DNA from: Paenibacillus sp. JNUCC32
GTDB lineage: Bacteria; Bacillota; Bacilli; Paenibacillales; Paenibacillaceae
Length of the DNA: 64,000 nt
NCBI RefSeq assembly: GCF_014863545.1
Contig: NZ_CP062260.1
Location: 2,728,001-2,792,000, forward strand
Direction of reading: 5' to 3'
Every line of letters begins with the position of its first letter. Position 1 is the first letter of the stretch. Of this stretch, positions 1 through 8,134 are shown piece by piece. Position numbers and translations under genes: made by a program. Below the pieces are notes generated by a model. The model was not told the DNA's origin. It did no database searches and was given only the letters and a program-made list of their open reading frames with translations.

Positions 1-982
1 CCGATCCCGAGCTTTCAGCCAGGGCATGACCAAACCGACGCTCAATCTCTCTGCCAAATGCCTGAAGCCGTTTTACATCGGCTTCCGGAAACAGCCCTCT
101 ATGGTCCGGAGCGACATTGAGCAGCAGGGTTGCCCCATGTCCAACCGATCGATAGTAGATATCCATTAACTGATCCACGGACAACAGCAAGTGTTCTTCG
201 TCCGGATGCCAGAACCAGCGGTCTTTTCGAATCGGAACATCGCATTCCGCGGGCACCCAGCCCGGCGTCTCGGGCAGCCATTTCAACGATTCCTCACTGA
301 ACATGCTGCCCCGCGATGAATCGGCCGTGTTCCAGCAAGGATACGGCGCCACCCCATCCTCATTGCCGACCCAACGAATCGTGGGAGCCCCCATGTTAAA
401 GACCATGGCACGGGGCTGATATCGTTTGACCAGTTCCATGATTCGAGGCCAGTCATATTCGCGGCCTTCCGACCCCGCGCCGTCAAACCAAATTTCCACT
501 AACGGGCCATAGCCTGATAACAATTCTTCCAATTGTCTGCAGTAAAAGTCATCATACTGTTGCGGGTCGCCATAACTCGACTCGTGCCTGTCCCAAGGGG
601 ATACATAAATACCGAAGCCGATGCCCTCTTCCCGGCATGCATCCGCGCATTCTTTAACGACATCGCCCTGACCTTCCCTCCACGGACTCGAGGCTACGGA
701 GTAGTCCGTCGTCGCTGTCGGCCACAGGCAAAAGCCGTCATGGTGCTTGGCCGTCAATATGAAATAACGGAATCCGGCTTCCTTCGCGGATCGGACCCAC
801 TGTTTGGCATCCAGTCGGTCCGGATTAAACAAAGACGGAGCATCCTTGCCTTCCCCCCATTCCTGGTTGCAGAACGTATTGATACCGAAATGACAGAACA
901 TCCCGAGCTCCAGGTCCTGCCAAGCTAGCTGCTCCAGCGAAGGAACAACAAGCTGGTCCTTAAGCTTTCTTGATGTGGACAT
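1..982 (-). CDS. alpha-L-fucosidase, GH29 family (3' end off window)
   Basis: Likely removes terminal alpha-L-fucose from oligosaccharides. The reading frame starts at ATG 982 behind a GGAGGGG ribosome site and runs off the left edge, so only the first 327 residues are visible. The GH29 TIM barrel is recognisable: the MFCHFGINTFCNQEWG segment near residues 28-43, TAKHHDGFCLW (77-87), and the VEIWFDG strand whose Asp167 is the expected nucleophile. No signal peptide is seen, so it is predicted cytoplasmic and would act on imported sugars. It lies 113 bp behind the solute-binding protein gene and is separated from it by an intrinsic terminator, so its transcription probably depends on read-through. 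Family call confident; substrate inferred. Confidence 0.88.
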   Translation of the reverse strand, partial: MSTSRKLKDQLVVPSLEQLAWQDLELGMFCHFGINTFCNQEWGEGKDAPSLFNPDRLDAKQWVRSAKEAGFRYFILTAKHHDGFCLWPTATTDYSVASSPWREGQGDVVKECADACREEGIGFGIYVSPWDRHESSYGDPQQYDDFYCRQLEELLSGYGPLVEIWFDGAGSEGREYDWPRIMELVKRYQPRAMVFNMGAPTIRWVGNEDGVAPYPCWNTADSSRGSMFSEESLKWLPETPGWVPAECDVPIRKDRWFWHPDEEHLLLSVDQLMDIYYRSVGHGATLLLNVAPDHRGLFPEADVKRLQAFGREIERRFGHALAESSGS

Positions 983-1010
983 AACTTCCCCTCCAACTCT
1001 CACCAGTCGT

Positions 1011-1034
1011 AAAAAAAGGGCTTTGGGGAAGCCC
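1011..1034 (-). terminator. intrinsic terminator after solute-binding protein gene
   Basis: On the minus strand GGGCTT-CCCCA-AAGCCC is followed by seven T. It sits between the solute-binding protein gene and the fucosidase gene, so it may act as an internal attenuator that makes binding protein more abundant than fucosidase. Confidence 0.75.
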
Positions 1035-1095
1035 GTTAAATGGCCCCCCGAAACCCGTTTCCTACCAGGATTCTCATACCTCGTGCATTGCCCTG

Positions 1096-2478
1096 TTACT
1101 TGACAACGCCTTTTTCGTTAATGATTTTGGTGGCTTCATCGACCATCCATTGTTGAACCTCATCAATCGGCTCGTTGCTGAGCATGAATTTCGCAAAGCC
1201 GTCATTAATGATCTTGGTCAATTCCGATGTATCCGTCATCATGACTTTGGCTGCATCCAGATACTGGATTTCATCGCTAAACAGCGTATATTTCAACGAC
1301 TCCATATCGTACTTATCCTCTTTACCGGCAACCAGCTTTGTCAACAATTCTTCGTTATTCGCTTTCTTGTAGCCAGAGAACTCGAGTCTGCTGTCCGAAT
1401 CGGCTGTTGTCATGAATCTCATAAGCTTGAAGGATGCTTCCTTGTTGGTGGAATTGGCACCCAGCGCCAGCATATTGCCGCTGGTGAAGTATTTTCCTTC
1501 ATACTCTTTAGGTTCCGATCCCGCAGGAGGCACAGGTACAGGAGCGAAAGCTGTTTTGAAATCATGCGGATATTGCTCGGTATTGCCCGGATCCGCTACC
1601 GTAAAGTTACCTGTAAGAATCATAGCAGCTTCTTCATTGAAAAATTCAGTACGGTAGTTCAGCTTCGCGGCAAGCACGTCACTGTAAGGTTTGGCCGACT
1701 TATCCGTCTCCTCCATATCTTTGCGGAGCTGGAAGAAGTATTTGTAGGTCGGATCTGCCAGAATGGTCGTTCCGTCCTCATATACGAACGGATCCTTCAT
1801 CATGGTTTGCGCCGGAGCGTTCATATAAAGCTCCCATGTATGGAAGTAAGAACCGTAACGCTTGTCAACGCCTTCGCCCTTGGTCAGCTTTTTGGAATAG
1901 TCGCGGTAATCATCCCACGTCCAGCCGAATTTCGGAACCTCAAGTCCCGCTTCATCCAGGGCATCCTTGTTGAGCATCACATAGTTTGTGCTCTTGGTGT
2001 ACTGCATGCCATAATACTTGTCCTCTAGCTTGGCATTGACAAAGTATTCGTCTTCCGGAACGAGACTTTCCTGCTCATAGAACTCGTTCAGGGGAGCAAG
2101 GGCTCCACGTGAGGCCCGTTCGAGAACTCCGCCCAAGCTTGGGAACTGAATAACATCGATCGCTTCACCGGATGAGATCAGGAAATCCAACTTTTTCAAC
2201 ATTTCCACGGAATCGCCGGGAACCAGAACCACATGCTCGACCTTGATATTCGGATTCTGATCCATAAATTCCTGGAGCATGGCGTCCGTACCCGCCTGTT
2301 GAGCTTCATTATCCCAGTTGTAATACTTGACGGTAACCTGCTTGTCCGTCTGACCGCTTCCACCGTTCCCGCCGGCACTCGTTTCCGACTCGGATTTCCC
2401 GCAGCCGCTTAATACCAGGGTGCTCGCCAGGATCGTGCTAAGAATGACGGATAATCTGTGTTTGCTTTTTTTCTTCAT
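1096..2478 (-). CDS. ABC transporter sugar-binding lipoprotein (CUT1 family)
   Basis: Extracellular solute-binding protein, 460 residues, that would capture an oligosaccharide and hand it to the two permeases encoded just upstream. It has a lipoprotein signal: positively charged start, hydrophobic core, and lipobox LSGC with Cys26, followed by a Ser/Gly-rich linker. The mature part has the family-1 SBP pattern (VKYYNWDNEAQ, then a GWTWDDY segment near the middle). No ATPase gene is present locally; such CUT1 systems in Bacillales usually borrow a shared MsmX-type ATPase. The start ATG follows GGGGGAAG. The gene has its own promoter (TATAAT at 2529-2534) and upstream repeats. Substrate is not determinable from sequence. 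Confidence 0.92.
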   Translation of the reverse strand: MKKKSKHRLSVILSTILASTLVLSGCGKSESETSAGGNGGSGQTDKQVTVKYYNWDNEAQQAGTDAMLQEFMDQNPNIKVEHVVLVPGDSVEMLKKLDFLISSGEAIDVIQFPSLGGVLERASRGALAPLNEFYEQESLVPEDEYFVNAKLEDKYYGMQYTKSTNYVMLNKDALDEAGLEVPKFGWTWDDYRDYSKKLTKGEGVDKRYGSYFHTWELYMNAPAQTMMKDPFVYEDGTTILADPTYKYFFQLRKDMEETDKSAKPYSDVLAAKLNYRTEFFNEEAAMILTGNFTVADPGNTEQYPHDFKTAFAPVPVPPAGSEPKEYEGKYFTSGNMLALGANSTNKEASFKLMRFMTTADSDSRLEFSGYKKANNEELLTKLVAGKEDKYDMESLKYTLFSDEIQYLDAAKVMMTDTSELTKIINDGFAKFMLSNEPIDEVQQWMVDEATKIINEKGVVK

Positions 2479-2528
2479 CTTACTTCCCCCTGCACAGATA
2501 AATTAGTTGTGGTGCTGTTTTCATGTTC

Positions 2529-2614
2529 ATTATAGGCACCAGCATGGCCGATCAAGTGCACAATTTTGAGGTTCTAGGATTACATTTTTGACTTTCCGAA
2601 CTTCTGAATTTTGA
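2529..2614 (-). promoter_or_regulatory. activator-type promoter of the solute-binding protein gene with TCAAAAT repeats
   Basis: On the minus strand a perfect TATAAT -10 lies at 2529-2534, with a poor -35 (ACTTGA) at the expected distance. Three phased copies of TCAAAA follow upstream, at 2564-2569, 2586-2591 and 2609-2614, spaced 22 and 23 bp (about two helical turns). The proximal copy is part of TCAAAATTGTGCAC (2556-2569). Related sites precede two other units of this locus, so it is the best candidate binding site for the adjacent AraC-type response regulator (inference). Confidence 0.55.
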
Positions 2615-2628
2615 CTTTAGACTTCTTA

Positions 2629-3471
2629 TCAACCTTTTACCCCGCCCAAAGCAATGCCGTTTATAACCTGCTTTTGCAATGCGATGAACACAATGACCAG
2701 CGGAATGATTGCCGAGACTGACGCCATCATCATAATGGCATAGTTGTTGGTGTAGTCATCACGGAACAGCGTCATCCCCAGCGGAATCGTGTATAAGTCC
2801 TTGTCCAGCAAGAAGATGAGCGGATTCTGGTAATCGTTCCAGGTCCATATGAATTTAATAATCGCCACCGTAGCCAGCACAGGCTTGCACAGCGGAACCA
2901 TAATGGAAGCAAATGTCCGCAGATGACCCGCTCCGTCAATTCTCGCCGCTTCCAAGTATTCATCGCTGATCCCGTTCATAAATTGGCGCAGCAGGAACGT
3001 AAAGTAAATCGAGAACATGCTCATGAAGATGATGGCCTCATGCGTATTGTAGAGTCCAAACCAGCGAATGAGCAGAAACCGCGGAATGAGCGTCGCCTGA
3101 TCCGGAATGATCATGAACGAGAGCAAGGCCATAAAAACAAGATTCCGTCCCTTGAATCGTATCTTCGTCAGCGCATAACCTGCCATGGATGAGATAATCA
3201 GCGTGATTAGGGTCGTAATAATCGCTATTTTAAAAGAATTGAAATAGAAATCATAGAAGGGAACTCTTCCCATCCAGACCATCTTGAAATTGTACGCCAG
3301 ATTCACCTTTTCCGGTATCCATTGAATCGGGAATCGCATAACATCCTTCTCATATTTAAAAGCCGCGGAAATCATCCAGATGAGCGGAACGAGAAACACA
3401 ATGGACAATGCCCCCATGATAAAGGTGACTACCACTTTGGACGCGTTTTTTCGAAGCAGCTGCATGTACAT
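2629..3471 (-). CDS. carbohydrate ABC transporter permease (CUT1, MalG/LplC type)
   Basis: Inner-membrane permease of 280 residues, one half of the sugar transport channel. Six hydrophobic segments are apparent, starting with residues 15-37, and the cytoplasmic EAA loop that contacts the ATPase reads EAARIDGAG at residues 174-182. The length and the C-terminal INGIALGGVKG ending are typical of the MalG/LplC branch. The start ATG 3471 follows AAGGAGGGAGAGGA. It lies 12 bp behind the partner permease, and the ribosome site overlaps the end of that gene, so the two are cotranscribed. The solute-binding protein gene follows after 150 bp with its own promoter. Confidence 0.92.
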   Translation of the reverse strand: MYMQLLRKNASKVVVTFIMGALSIVFLVPLIWMISAAFKYEKDVMRFPIQWIPEKVNLAYNFKMVWMGRVPFYDFYFNSFKIAIITTLITLIISSMAGYALTKIRFKGRNLVFMALLSFMIIPDQATLIPRFLLIRWFGLYNTHEAIIFMSMFSIYFTFLLRQFMNGISDEYLEAARIDGAGHLRTFASIMVPLCKPVLATVAIIKFIWTWNDYQNPLIFLLDKDLYTIPLGMTLFRDDYTNNYAIMMMASVSAIIPLVIVFIALQKQVINGIALGGVKG

Positions 3472-3483
3472 TCCTCTCCCTCC

Positions 3484-4404
3484 TTATTCTTCATTTCTCA
3501 TTTTCCAGGTGAGCGCGGTAATCAGGCCGATAATCGCGAACAGCAGCCAGGAAATGGCCGAAGCGTATCCCATATTGTAATATTGAAAGCCTTCCTCATA
3601 GATGCGGAATACAAGCACGGTAGAAGAATTGTTCGGGCCGCCTTCCGTTAAAAAGGCGATGATGTCAAACACTTTAAACGAGCCGATCAACATCGTAATT
3701 AACAGGAAGAAGGTTGTCGGACGGAGCATCGGAACCGTAATCGCAAAAAACTTTTTAATTGCACCGGCACCGTCAATATCCGCCGCTTCATAAATTTCAT
3801 TCGAAATGTTCGTAAGCCCGGCCATATAGATAATGATCGTGTAGCCCAAGCCCGCCCAGGAACTGATAATCGAAATCGCCAAGAGCGACGTTTTCGGATC
3901 GACCAGCCATTTCGGCGGATTGCTGATCCCGAGATCCATCAGAAACTGGTTGATAGGACCCAGCGATGGGTGGAATAATGCGCTCCATACCGCAGCAACT
4001 GCGATAATCGAAGAGATATAAGGAATGAAAAACGCGACTTTAAAGTAACTCTTGAAGAACACGCTGTTATGAATCAAAACCGAAAGCACAAGAGCGATGG
4101 CAATCGGGATCGGCACCGTAAGAACCATATAGATCAAATTGTTTTTTATCGCTTGAATAATGGTCGGATCATGGAACATCTTGATGTAGTTATCAAATCC
4201 GGTAAACTCGATCCCCTGGACACCCGACAGCATATCCCAATCGGATAAACTCAAATACAAAGAAAATCCAAGAGCAAACACGTTTAGTAGCAGCATCCCG
4301 ACGATTTCCGGGGCCAGAAACAGCCACCCGATCAAAGCCTCTTTCCGCTTGGGAGTCCAAAACTTCCGCCGGCTCTTCGGCACTGGTTGTTGTACAGCCT
4401 CCAT
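3484..4404 (-). CDS. carbohydrate ABC transporter permease (CUT1, MalF/LplB type)
   Basis: Permease partner of the following gene, 306 residues. A basic N-terminus (SRRKFWTPKRKEA) precedes the first membrane helix at about residues 24-48. The EAA loop is EAADIDGAG at residues 206-214. It is the first gene of the transporter operon; the start at 4404 follows GAGGTGATG. Its promoter (TTGACG, 16 bp, TATAAT) lies just upstream and is preceded by two direct repeats of ATTNTGACC that match the putative regulator site of this locus. The gene order permease-permease-binding protein is standard for oligosaccharide importers in Paenibacillus-like genomes. Confidence 0.92.
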   Translation of the reverse strand: MEAVQQPVPKSRRKFWTPKRKEALIGWLFLAPEIVGMLLLNVFALGFSLYLSLSDWDMLSGVQGIEFTGFDNYIKMFHDPTIIQAIKNNLIYMVLTVPIPIAIALVLSVLIHNSVFFKSYFKVAFFIPYISSIIAVAAVWSALFHPSLGPINQFLMDLGISNPPKWLVDPKTSLLAISIISSWAGLGYTIIIYMAGLTNISNEIYEAADIDGAGAIKKFFAITVPMLRPTTFFLLITMLIGSFKVFDIIAFLTEGGPNNSSTVLVFRIYEEGFQYYNMGYASAISWLLFAIIGLITALTWKMRNEE

Positions 4405-4435
4405 GCAGCATCACCTCGACAATTAGTAAGTTGTC

Positions 4436-4503
4436 ATTATAGTAATACATCCGCCATCGTCAAGAAGGAGGGATTATGACCAGCCATGTGCAAGATTTTG
4501 ACC
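4436..4503 (-). promoter_or_regulatory. promoter of the permease operon with regulator repeats
   Basis: On the minus strand TATAAT (4436-4441), a 16-bp spacer and TTGACG (4458-4463) make a good sigma-A promoter. Upstream lie two direct repeats, read on the plus strand as ATTATGACC (4473-4481) and ATTTTGACC (4495-4503), 22 bp apart. The distal copy extends to GTGCAAGATTTTGA (4488-4501), the element also seen at 2556 and 11503. Confidence 0.6.
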
Positions 4504-4510
4504 TATAATA

Positions 4511-4690
4511 GCCCCACAAAGTGGAGCCTATGCTTCGATGCTTATTCCAAATACTTTGCGGGGACCCCAGTACAGAAAGCCCCACAAAGTGGTGCCTAAG
4601 CTTCGATGCTTATTCCGAATACTTTGCGGGGACCCCAGAACAAAATGCCCCACAAAGTGGAGCTTATGTTTCGTTGCGCTTTGCTGAAAA
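4511..4690. repeat. 68-bp tandem repeat, two full copies and a degenerate third
   Basis: Copies start at 4511, 4579 and 4647 with an exact 68-bp period; the first two differ at about six positions and the third decays after about 30 bases. Each full copy begins with CCCCACAAAGT and ends with ACTTTGCGGGG. On the minus strand these ends form an 11-bp stem with one G-U pair, so the minus-strand transcript would fold perfectly while the plus-strand one has an A-C mismatch. The block lies between the terminator of the response regulator gene and the promoter of the permease operon. No coding potential is seen. Confidence 0.85.
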
Positions 4691-4694
4691 CTTT

Positions 4695-4718
4695 AAAAAG
4701 CCGCCCTTGCCGGGCGGC
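4695..4718 (-). terminator. intrinsic terminator of the response regulator gene
   Basis: Minus-strand hairpin GCCGCCC-GGCAA-GGGCGGC followed by TTTTT, 37 bp past the stop codon of the response regulator gene. It separates the regulatory/enzyme unit from the permease operon. Confidence 0.85.
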
Positions 4719-4755
4719 ATGCTTCTGTATAAGTAATGGAATGCTATCGGTCCTC

Positions 4756-6345
4756 TTATTTACGCGCGGTGTACTTCGCTTTGTATTCGCTCGGCGTGGT
4801 TCCCACGTATTTTTTAAACACTTTTGAAAAATACGTCCTGTCCGAATAACCTAAACCCATGGCCAACGTCTCCAGATTTTGTCCGGACATTCTGAGCATT
4901 TTGGTGGCCATCTTCATTTTGTACTGATGCACGTAATCCGTGAAGGTCAGCCCCGTCATTCGTTTGAAATATCGCGAAAAATAGCTTGGATTCAAAAACA
5001 GATAGCGTGCCATGTCGATCGACGTGATGTTATCGTCAAGATGCTGATCGATATACTGCTGGATCACCTGCAGCTTCGGCTCATGAGCGTGGTTTCCCGC
5101 CCCCGATTGCCGGGTTCCCGTCATTTGGGTCAGCTTTCTCTCCACCAGTTCCATCATATCATCCAAGGTGCGGACTGCAGCAAGATAGGCGAATAGATCC
5201 TCATCGAATTTGAGACTGGACATCATCAATTCGATGCCGCGAAGCATGGAAGACAAATCCCTGGCAAAGTCTCCTGGATCAATAGACAGTTCTTTTGCTG
5301 TACCGGCGATCTTCTGAAGCGTGCAACGTATACCGTCTAGATCCTGCTTGATGAGATTTCGTTCCAGCTCGGATGCGTAGCCGTCAAGAAACCCTTGTGG
5401 CGCGGATTGGAACCACCTTGATCGGATTTGAGAAACCTCGGTTATCGTATAATCGGTATTTTCGTAAAATTCGCACCTGCCGTGCACAATTTCCTGATAG
5501 ATGGAGCCGATCGAGCTTAATTCCATTTTGTCCGTGACCGCGATAACGTTCGGTTGAATTTTGAGAAAGTGGACGCATTGATATCGCAGCTGCTGCAAAT
5601 AATTGTGCAGATGCAAACTGGCATTCTGTGCGAGATTCACCCTGAAGTTATGCAGAATCACAAGGTTCCCCTGTTCCATGAACGGCGTAATGCCTTCAAA
5701 CGATTCCGACAATTCCATCGCGATATTATAGACTGCGTATAAAATCAGCGGCAGCTCCGTTTTTCTGAAACGCTGGTCAAAGCTGGAGAGCCGAATGCTG
5801 ACCAGTCCCAGCATAAACCACGGATACGTCCAGGAGATGCCGATCTGTCCCGCATAAGCCAAAGTGGACTCGGAAGGCGAGCCGTTGATTACCCTTTGCA
5901 GCAAATCCTGCCGAAAGAGCTGGCTGTTGTAACTCGCCGCCTCGCGATGAATCAGACCGGCCCGCGTTTTTAATAAGTGCATGGATTTGCCAAGGCTCTC
6001 TTCCAGCTGCTCGGCCGTCAGCTGATCTTTGATCAAATAGTCGTCTGCTTGCAGTTTTACGGCTTGCTGGGCATAATGAAAATCTTCATGGCAGGTCAGG
6101 AAGATAATCCGAACCTCCGGCTTCATGCGAATAAAATGTTCTGCCAGCTCCATGCCGTTTTTTTGCGGCAGCCCGATATCCGTAATGACGATGTCCGGCC
6201 TCACTTCCTCAAACATAAGCAGCGCTTTCGCGCTGGAATACGTACTGCCGGCAATCTGCAGATTGTTTGCTTCCCAGTCAATCATCTGCTGCAATACCTT
6301 GAGCATGGGAACGTCATCGTCGATAAGCATTACTCTATACATCAT
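4756..6345 (-). CDS. YesN-type response regulator, AraC family
   Basis: DNA-binding response regulator of 529 residues paired with the sensor encoded immediately before it. The receiver domain (about 1-125) has the acidic pair D10/D11 and phospho-acceptor D56 (VITDIGLP), with Lys in YLIKDQ. A long central region links it to two AraC-type helix-turn-helix motifs at about 425-525 (DNITSIDMARYLFLN; METLAMGLGYSDRTYFSKVFK-like pattern). It overlaps the sensor gene by 4 bp (ATGA), so the two are translationally coupled. A second ATG directly follows the first and either could initiate. Likely activates the transporter, binding protein and GH88 units through the TCAAAAT repeats (inference). Confidence 0.93.
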   Translation of the reverse strand: MMYRVMLIDDDVPMLKVLQQMIDWEANNLQIAGSTYSSAKALLMFEEVRPDIVITDIGLPQKNGMELAEHFIRMKPEVRIIFLTCHEDFHYAQQAVKLQADDYLIKDQLTAEQLEESLGKSMHLLKTRAGLIHREAASYNSQLFRQDLLQRVINGSPSESTLAYAGQIGISWTYPWFMLGLVSIRLSSFDQRFRKTELPLILYAVYNIAMELSESFEGITPFMEQGNLVILHNFRVNLAQNASLHLHNYLQQLRYQCVHFLKIQPNVIAVTDKMELSSIGSIYQEIVHGRCEFYENTDYTITEVSQIRSRWFQSAPQGFLDGYASELERNLIKQDLDGIRCTLQKIAGTAKELSIDPGDFARDLSSMLRGIELMMSSLKFDEDLFAYLAAVRTLDDMMELVERKLTQMTGTRQSGAGNHAHEPKLQVIQQYIDQHLDDNITSIDMARYLFLNPSYFSRYFKRMTGLTFTDYVHQYKMKMATKMLRMSGQNLETLAMGLGYSDRTYFSKVFKKYVGTTPSEYKAKYTARK

Positions 6346-8066
6346 TCTTCCTCTCCCTCCGGCAAAAACCCATGATGATGACTTAAGGGCAAGTACAACG
6401 TAACTGACATTCCGCCATGCGGAAGGTTGGCGAGCGTCAAACTCGCTTCCGGTCCGAAGGTCAATCGGAGTCTTTGGACCACGTTCATCAGACCGACTCT
6501 CTCGTAGGCTCCGTCCTGCTCTTCGCTTGGTTTCCCCAGCCTGCGGTTAAGGCATTGGAGCAGTTCTTCCTCGGCCCCTGTACCGTTGTTTGTAATCTCA
6601 ATCCTGATTCCGTCCAGGCTGCTTCGGGAATGGATCTCAATGCGTGGAGTCTGATGGTCGACAAGTCCGTGTACGATGGCATTCTCAACGATAGGCTGCA
6701 AAATGAGTTTCGGCAAAATAAGTCCCTCGGTTTCCGGTTCCAGGTCGACCTCTAAACGAAGCGGGATTTCGTTGCGGATTTTCATAATGTCGACATAATG
6801 GCCCAGCAGCTTGCATTCCTCGCGTAAAGTGGCCGGCTCATTAACCTTGAGATAAGCCCGGAGCAAACTCATCAGGGAATCGATAATGCCGCTGTGAAGC
6901 GTATCCTTCGTCAAGATCAGGCTGCATTTGATCGAATTCAGCGTGTTGATCAAAAAATGGGGGCGGATTTGCATAAACAAGGCTTCGAGCTCCATCACCC
7001 GCTTCTGTTCCTGCTCCTGTTCGATATCGTGAATCAACCGCTGCAATTGATCGAGCATCGTATTCAGCGTCTGCCCCAATTCGGCGATATCATCTTTGCC
7101 CTTGACCTCCAGTCTGACATCCAGGTTTCCCATCCCGAACTGGCGTACCACGCGCTGCAGCTTGTGAATCGGACTGTGGAGCCTCTTGGCCATCAGGATG
7201 GACATCCCGGAGAACACCAGAAACAGCAGAAGAACACCGGCAAGACCGGTATAAAAAGTCCGGGAGATCTGCCCCGACCACTCTTTCTCCGAGGCCTCGT
7301 AAGCCAGCTTCCAGTTCGATTTCAATATGGTTCTATCCGTTCGGACGCTGCCCTTGGTTTCCGTATGAAGCGGAATCAGCCCGGTATGACCTGCGATGTA
7401 TTCCCCGTTAGCGTCAAAGAGCGCCACCTTGCCAAAGTCGATCGTACCCAGCAGCTTGTTGAAGTACGTATCGGAAATGGCGCTGAGCAATACGGACACT
7501 TGCCTCTTCTCGCGGCTGTCATAGATCACCCTGGCTATATAATAGCTTTTTCCGTTTCCTGCCGAGTCGCCGCCGGCCATCCCAAGCCATTGCAGGGTTT
7601 CAGGTTTACTGAGATCGACGCGCTCCATCAGCTTGTCGAGGCTTCCGTTGATTGCGGTCAAATCCTCCGTGCCGGAAGAGATGACGAAGTGCTGACGGTT
7701 GACCAGGTACATGCGGACGTTATTATTCAGCGGCTTCGAATTTATCAGGGAGAACACGTCCTGTATCTGTCTGAAATGCACGTAATCCTGATAAGTAGCC
7801 AGCCGTTTGGTGTCTGCAAATGACTTCAGGATATTGCGAACGTTCGTATCGTTCACGATAAAATGGGAGGCAAACGTGACATCGTCAATCGTCTTGCTCA
7901 GCTCGTCGGTCATGACGTTCAGGACATTCTCGTTGCTGAGCTGCAGCTTCTCTACCATCGTATTTCGGATCAGAACAAATGAAATGATAGAAACCGCGAT
8001 CAGCGGAATAAAGATCAGCAAAAGGAAAGACAGCTGAATGCGTTTGTAGAAGGTGAATTTGAACAT
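6342..8066 (-). CDS. YesM-type sensor histidine kinase
   Basis: Membrane sensor of 574 residues. One helix at about 12-33, an extracellular domain to about 270, and a second helix (273-293) are followed by a HAMP linker (about 295-347), then the His_kinase domain with His370 in IRPHFLINTLNSI and an ATPase domain with the N-box QPIVENAIVHG (Asn462). This is the YesM/LytS-like family in which the kinase senses an extracellular ligand, probably together with the sugar-binding protein. It lies 68 bp behind the lyase gene, so it may be part of that transcript. The stop overlaps the regulator start. Confidence 0.93.
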   Translation of the reverse strand: MFKFTFYKRIQLSFLLLIFIPLIAVSIISFVLIRNTMVEKLQLSNENVLNVMTDELSKTIDDVTFASHFIVNDTNVRNILKSFADTKRLATYQDYVHFRQIQDVFSLINSKPLNNNVRMYLVNRQHFVISSGTEDLTAINGSLDKLMERVDLSKPETLQWLGMAGGDSAGNGKSYYIARVIYDSREKRQVSVLLSAISDTYFNKLLGTIDFGKVALFDANGEYIAGHTGLIPLHTETKGSVRTDRTILKSNWKLAYEASEKEWSGQISRTFYTGLAGVLLLFLVFSGMSILMAKRLHSPIHKLQRVVRQFGMGNLDVRLEVKGKDDIAELGQTLNTMLDQLQRLIHDIEQEQEQKRVMELEALFMQIRPHFLINTLNSIKCSLILTKDTLHSGIIDSLMSLLRAYLKVNEPATLREECKLLGHYVDIMKIRNEIPLRLEVDLEPETEGLILPKLILQPIVENAIVHGLVDHQTPRIEIHSRSSLDGIRIEITNNGTGAEEELLQCLNRRLGKPSEEQDGAYERVGLMNVVQRLRLTFGPEASLTLANLPHGGMSVTLYLPLSHHHGFLPEGEEE

Positions 8067-8134
8067 TTTTCTCTGCGCCTCTCTTATGCTCTAGTCCTCT
8101 TTATTCTATCAGTCCTTTGTGCCGGCGGCATTCA

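Noticed and set aside
1150..2028. Open frame of 292 codons on the plus strand
   Set aside because: Antisense to the solute-binding protein gene, which has a full lipoprotein signature; the plus frame has no ribosome site or recognisable domain.
4511..4690. Possible CRISPR-like array from the regularly spaced repeats
   Set aside because: The whole 68-bp unit repeats, with no unique spacers, and no cas genes are present; it is a tandem repeat.
6894..7823. Open frame of 309 codons on the plus strand
   Set aside because: Antisense to the sensor kinase, composition typical of a shadow frame.
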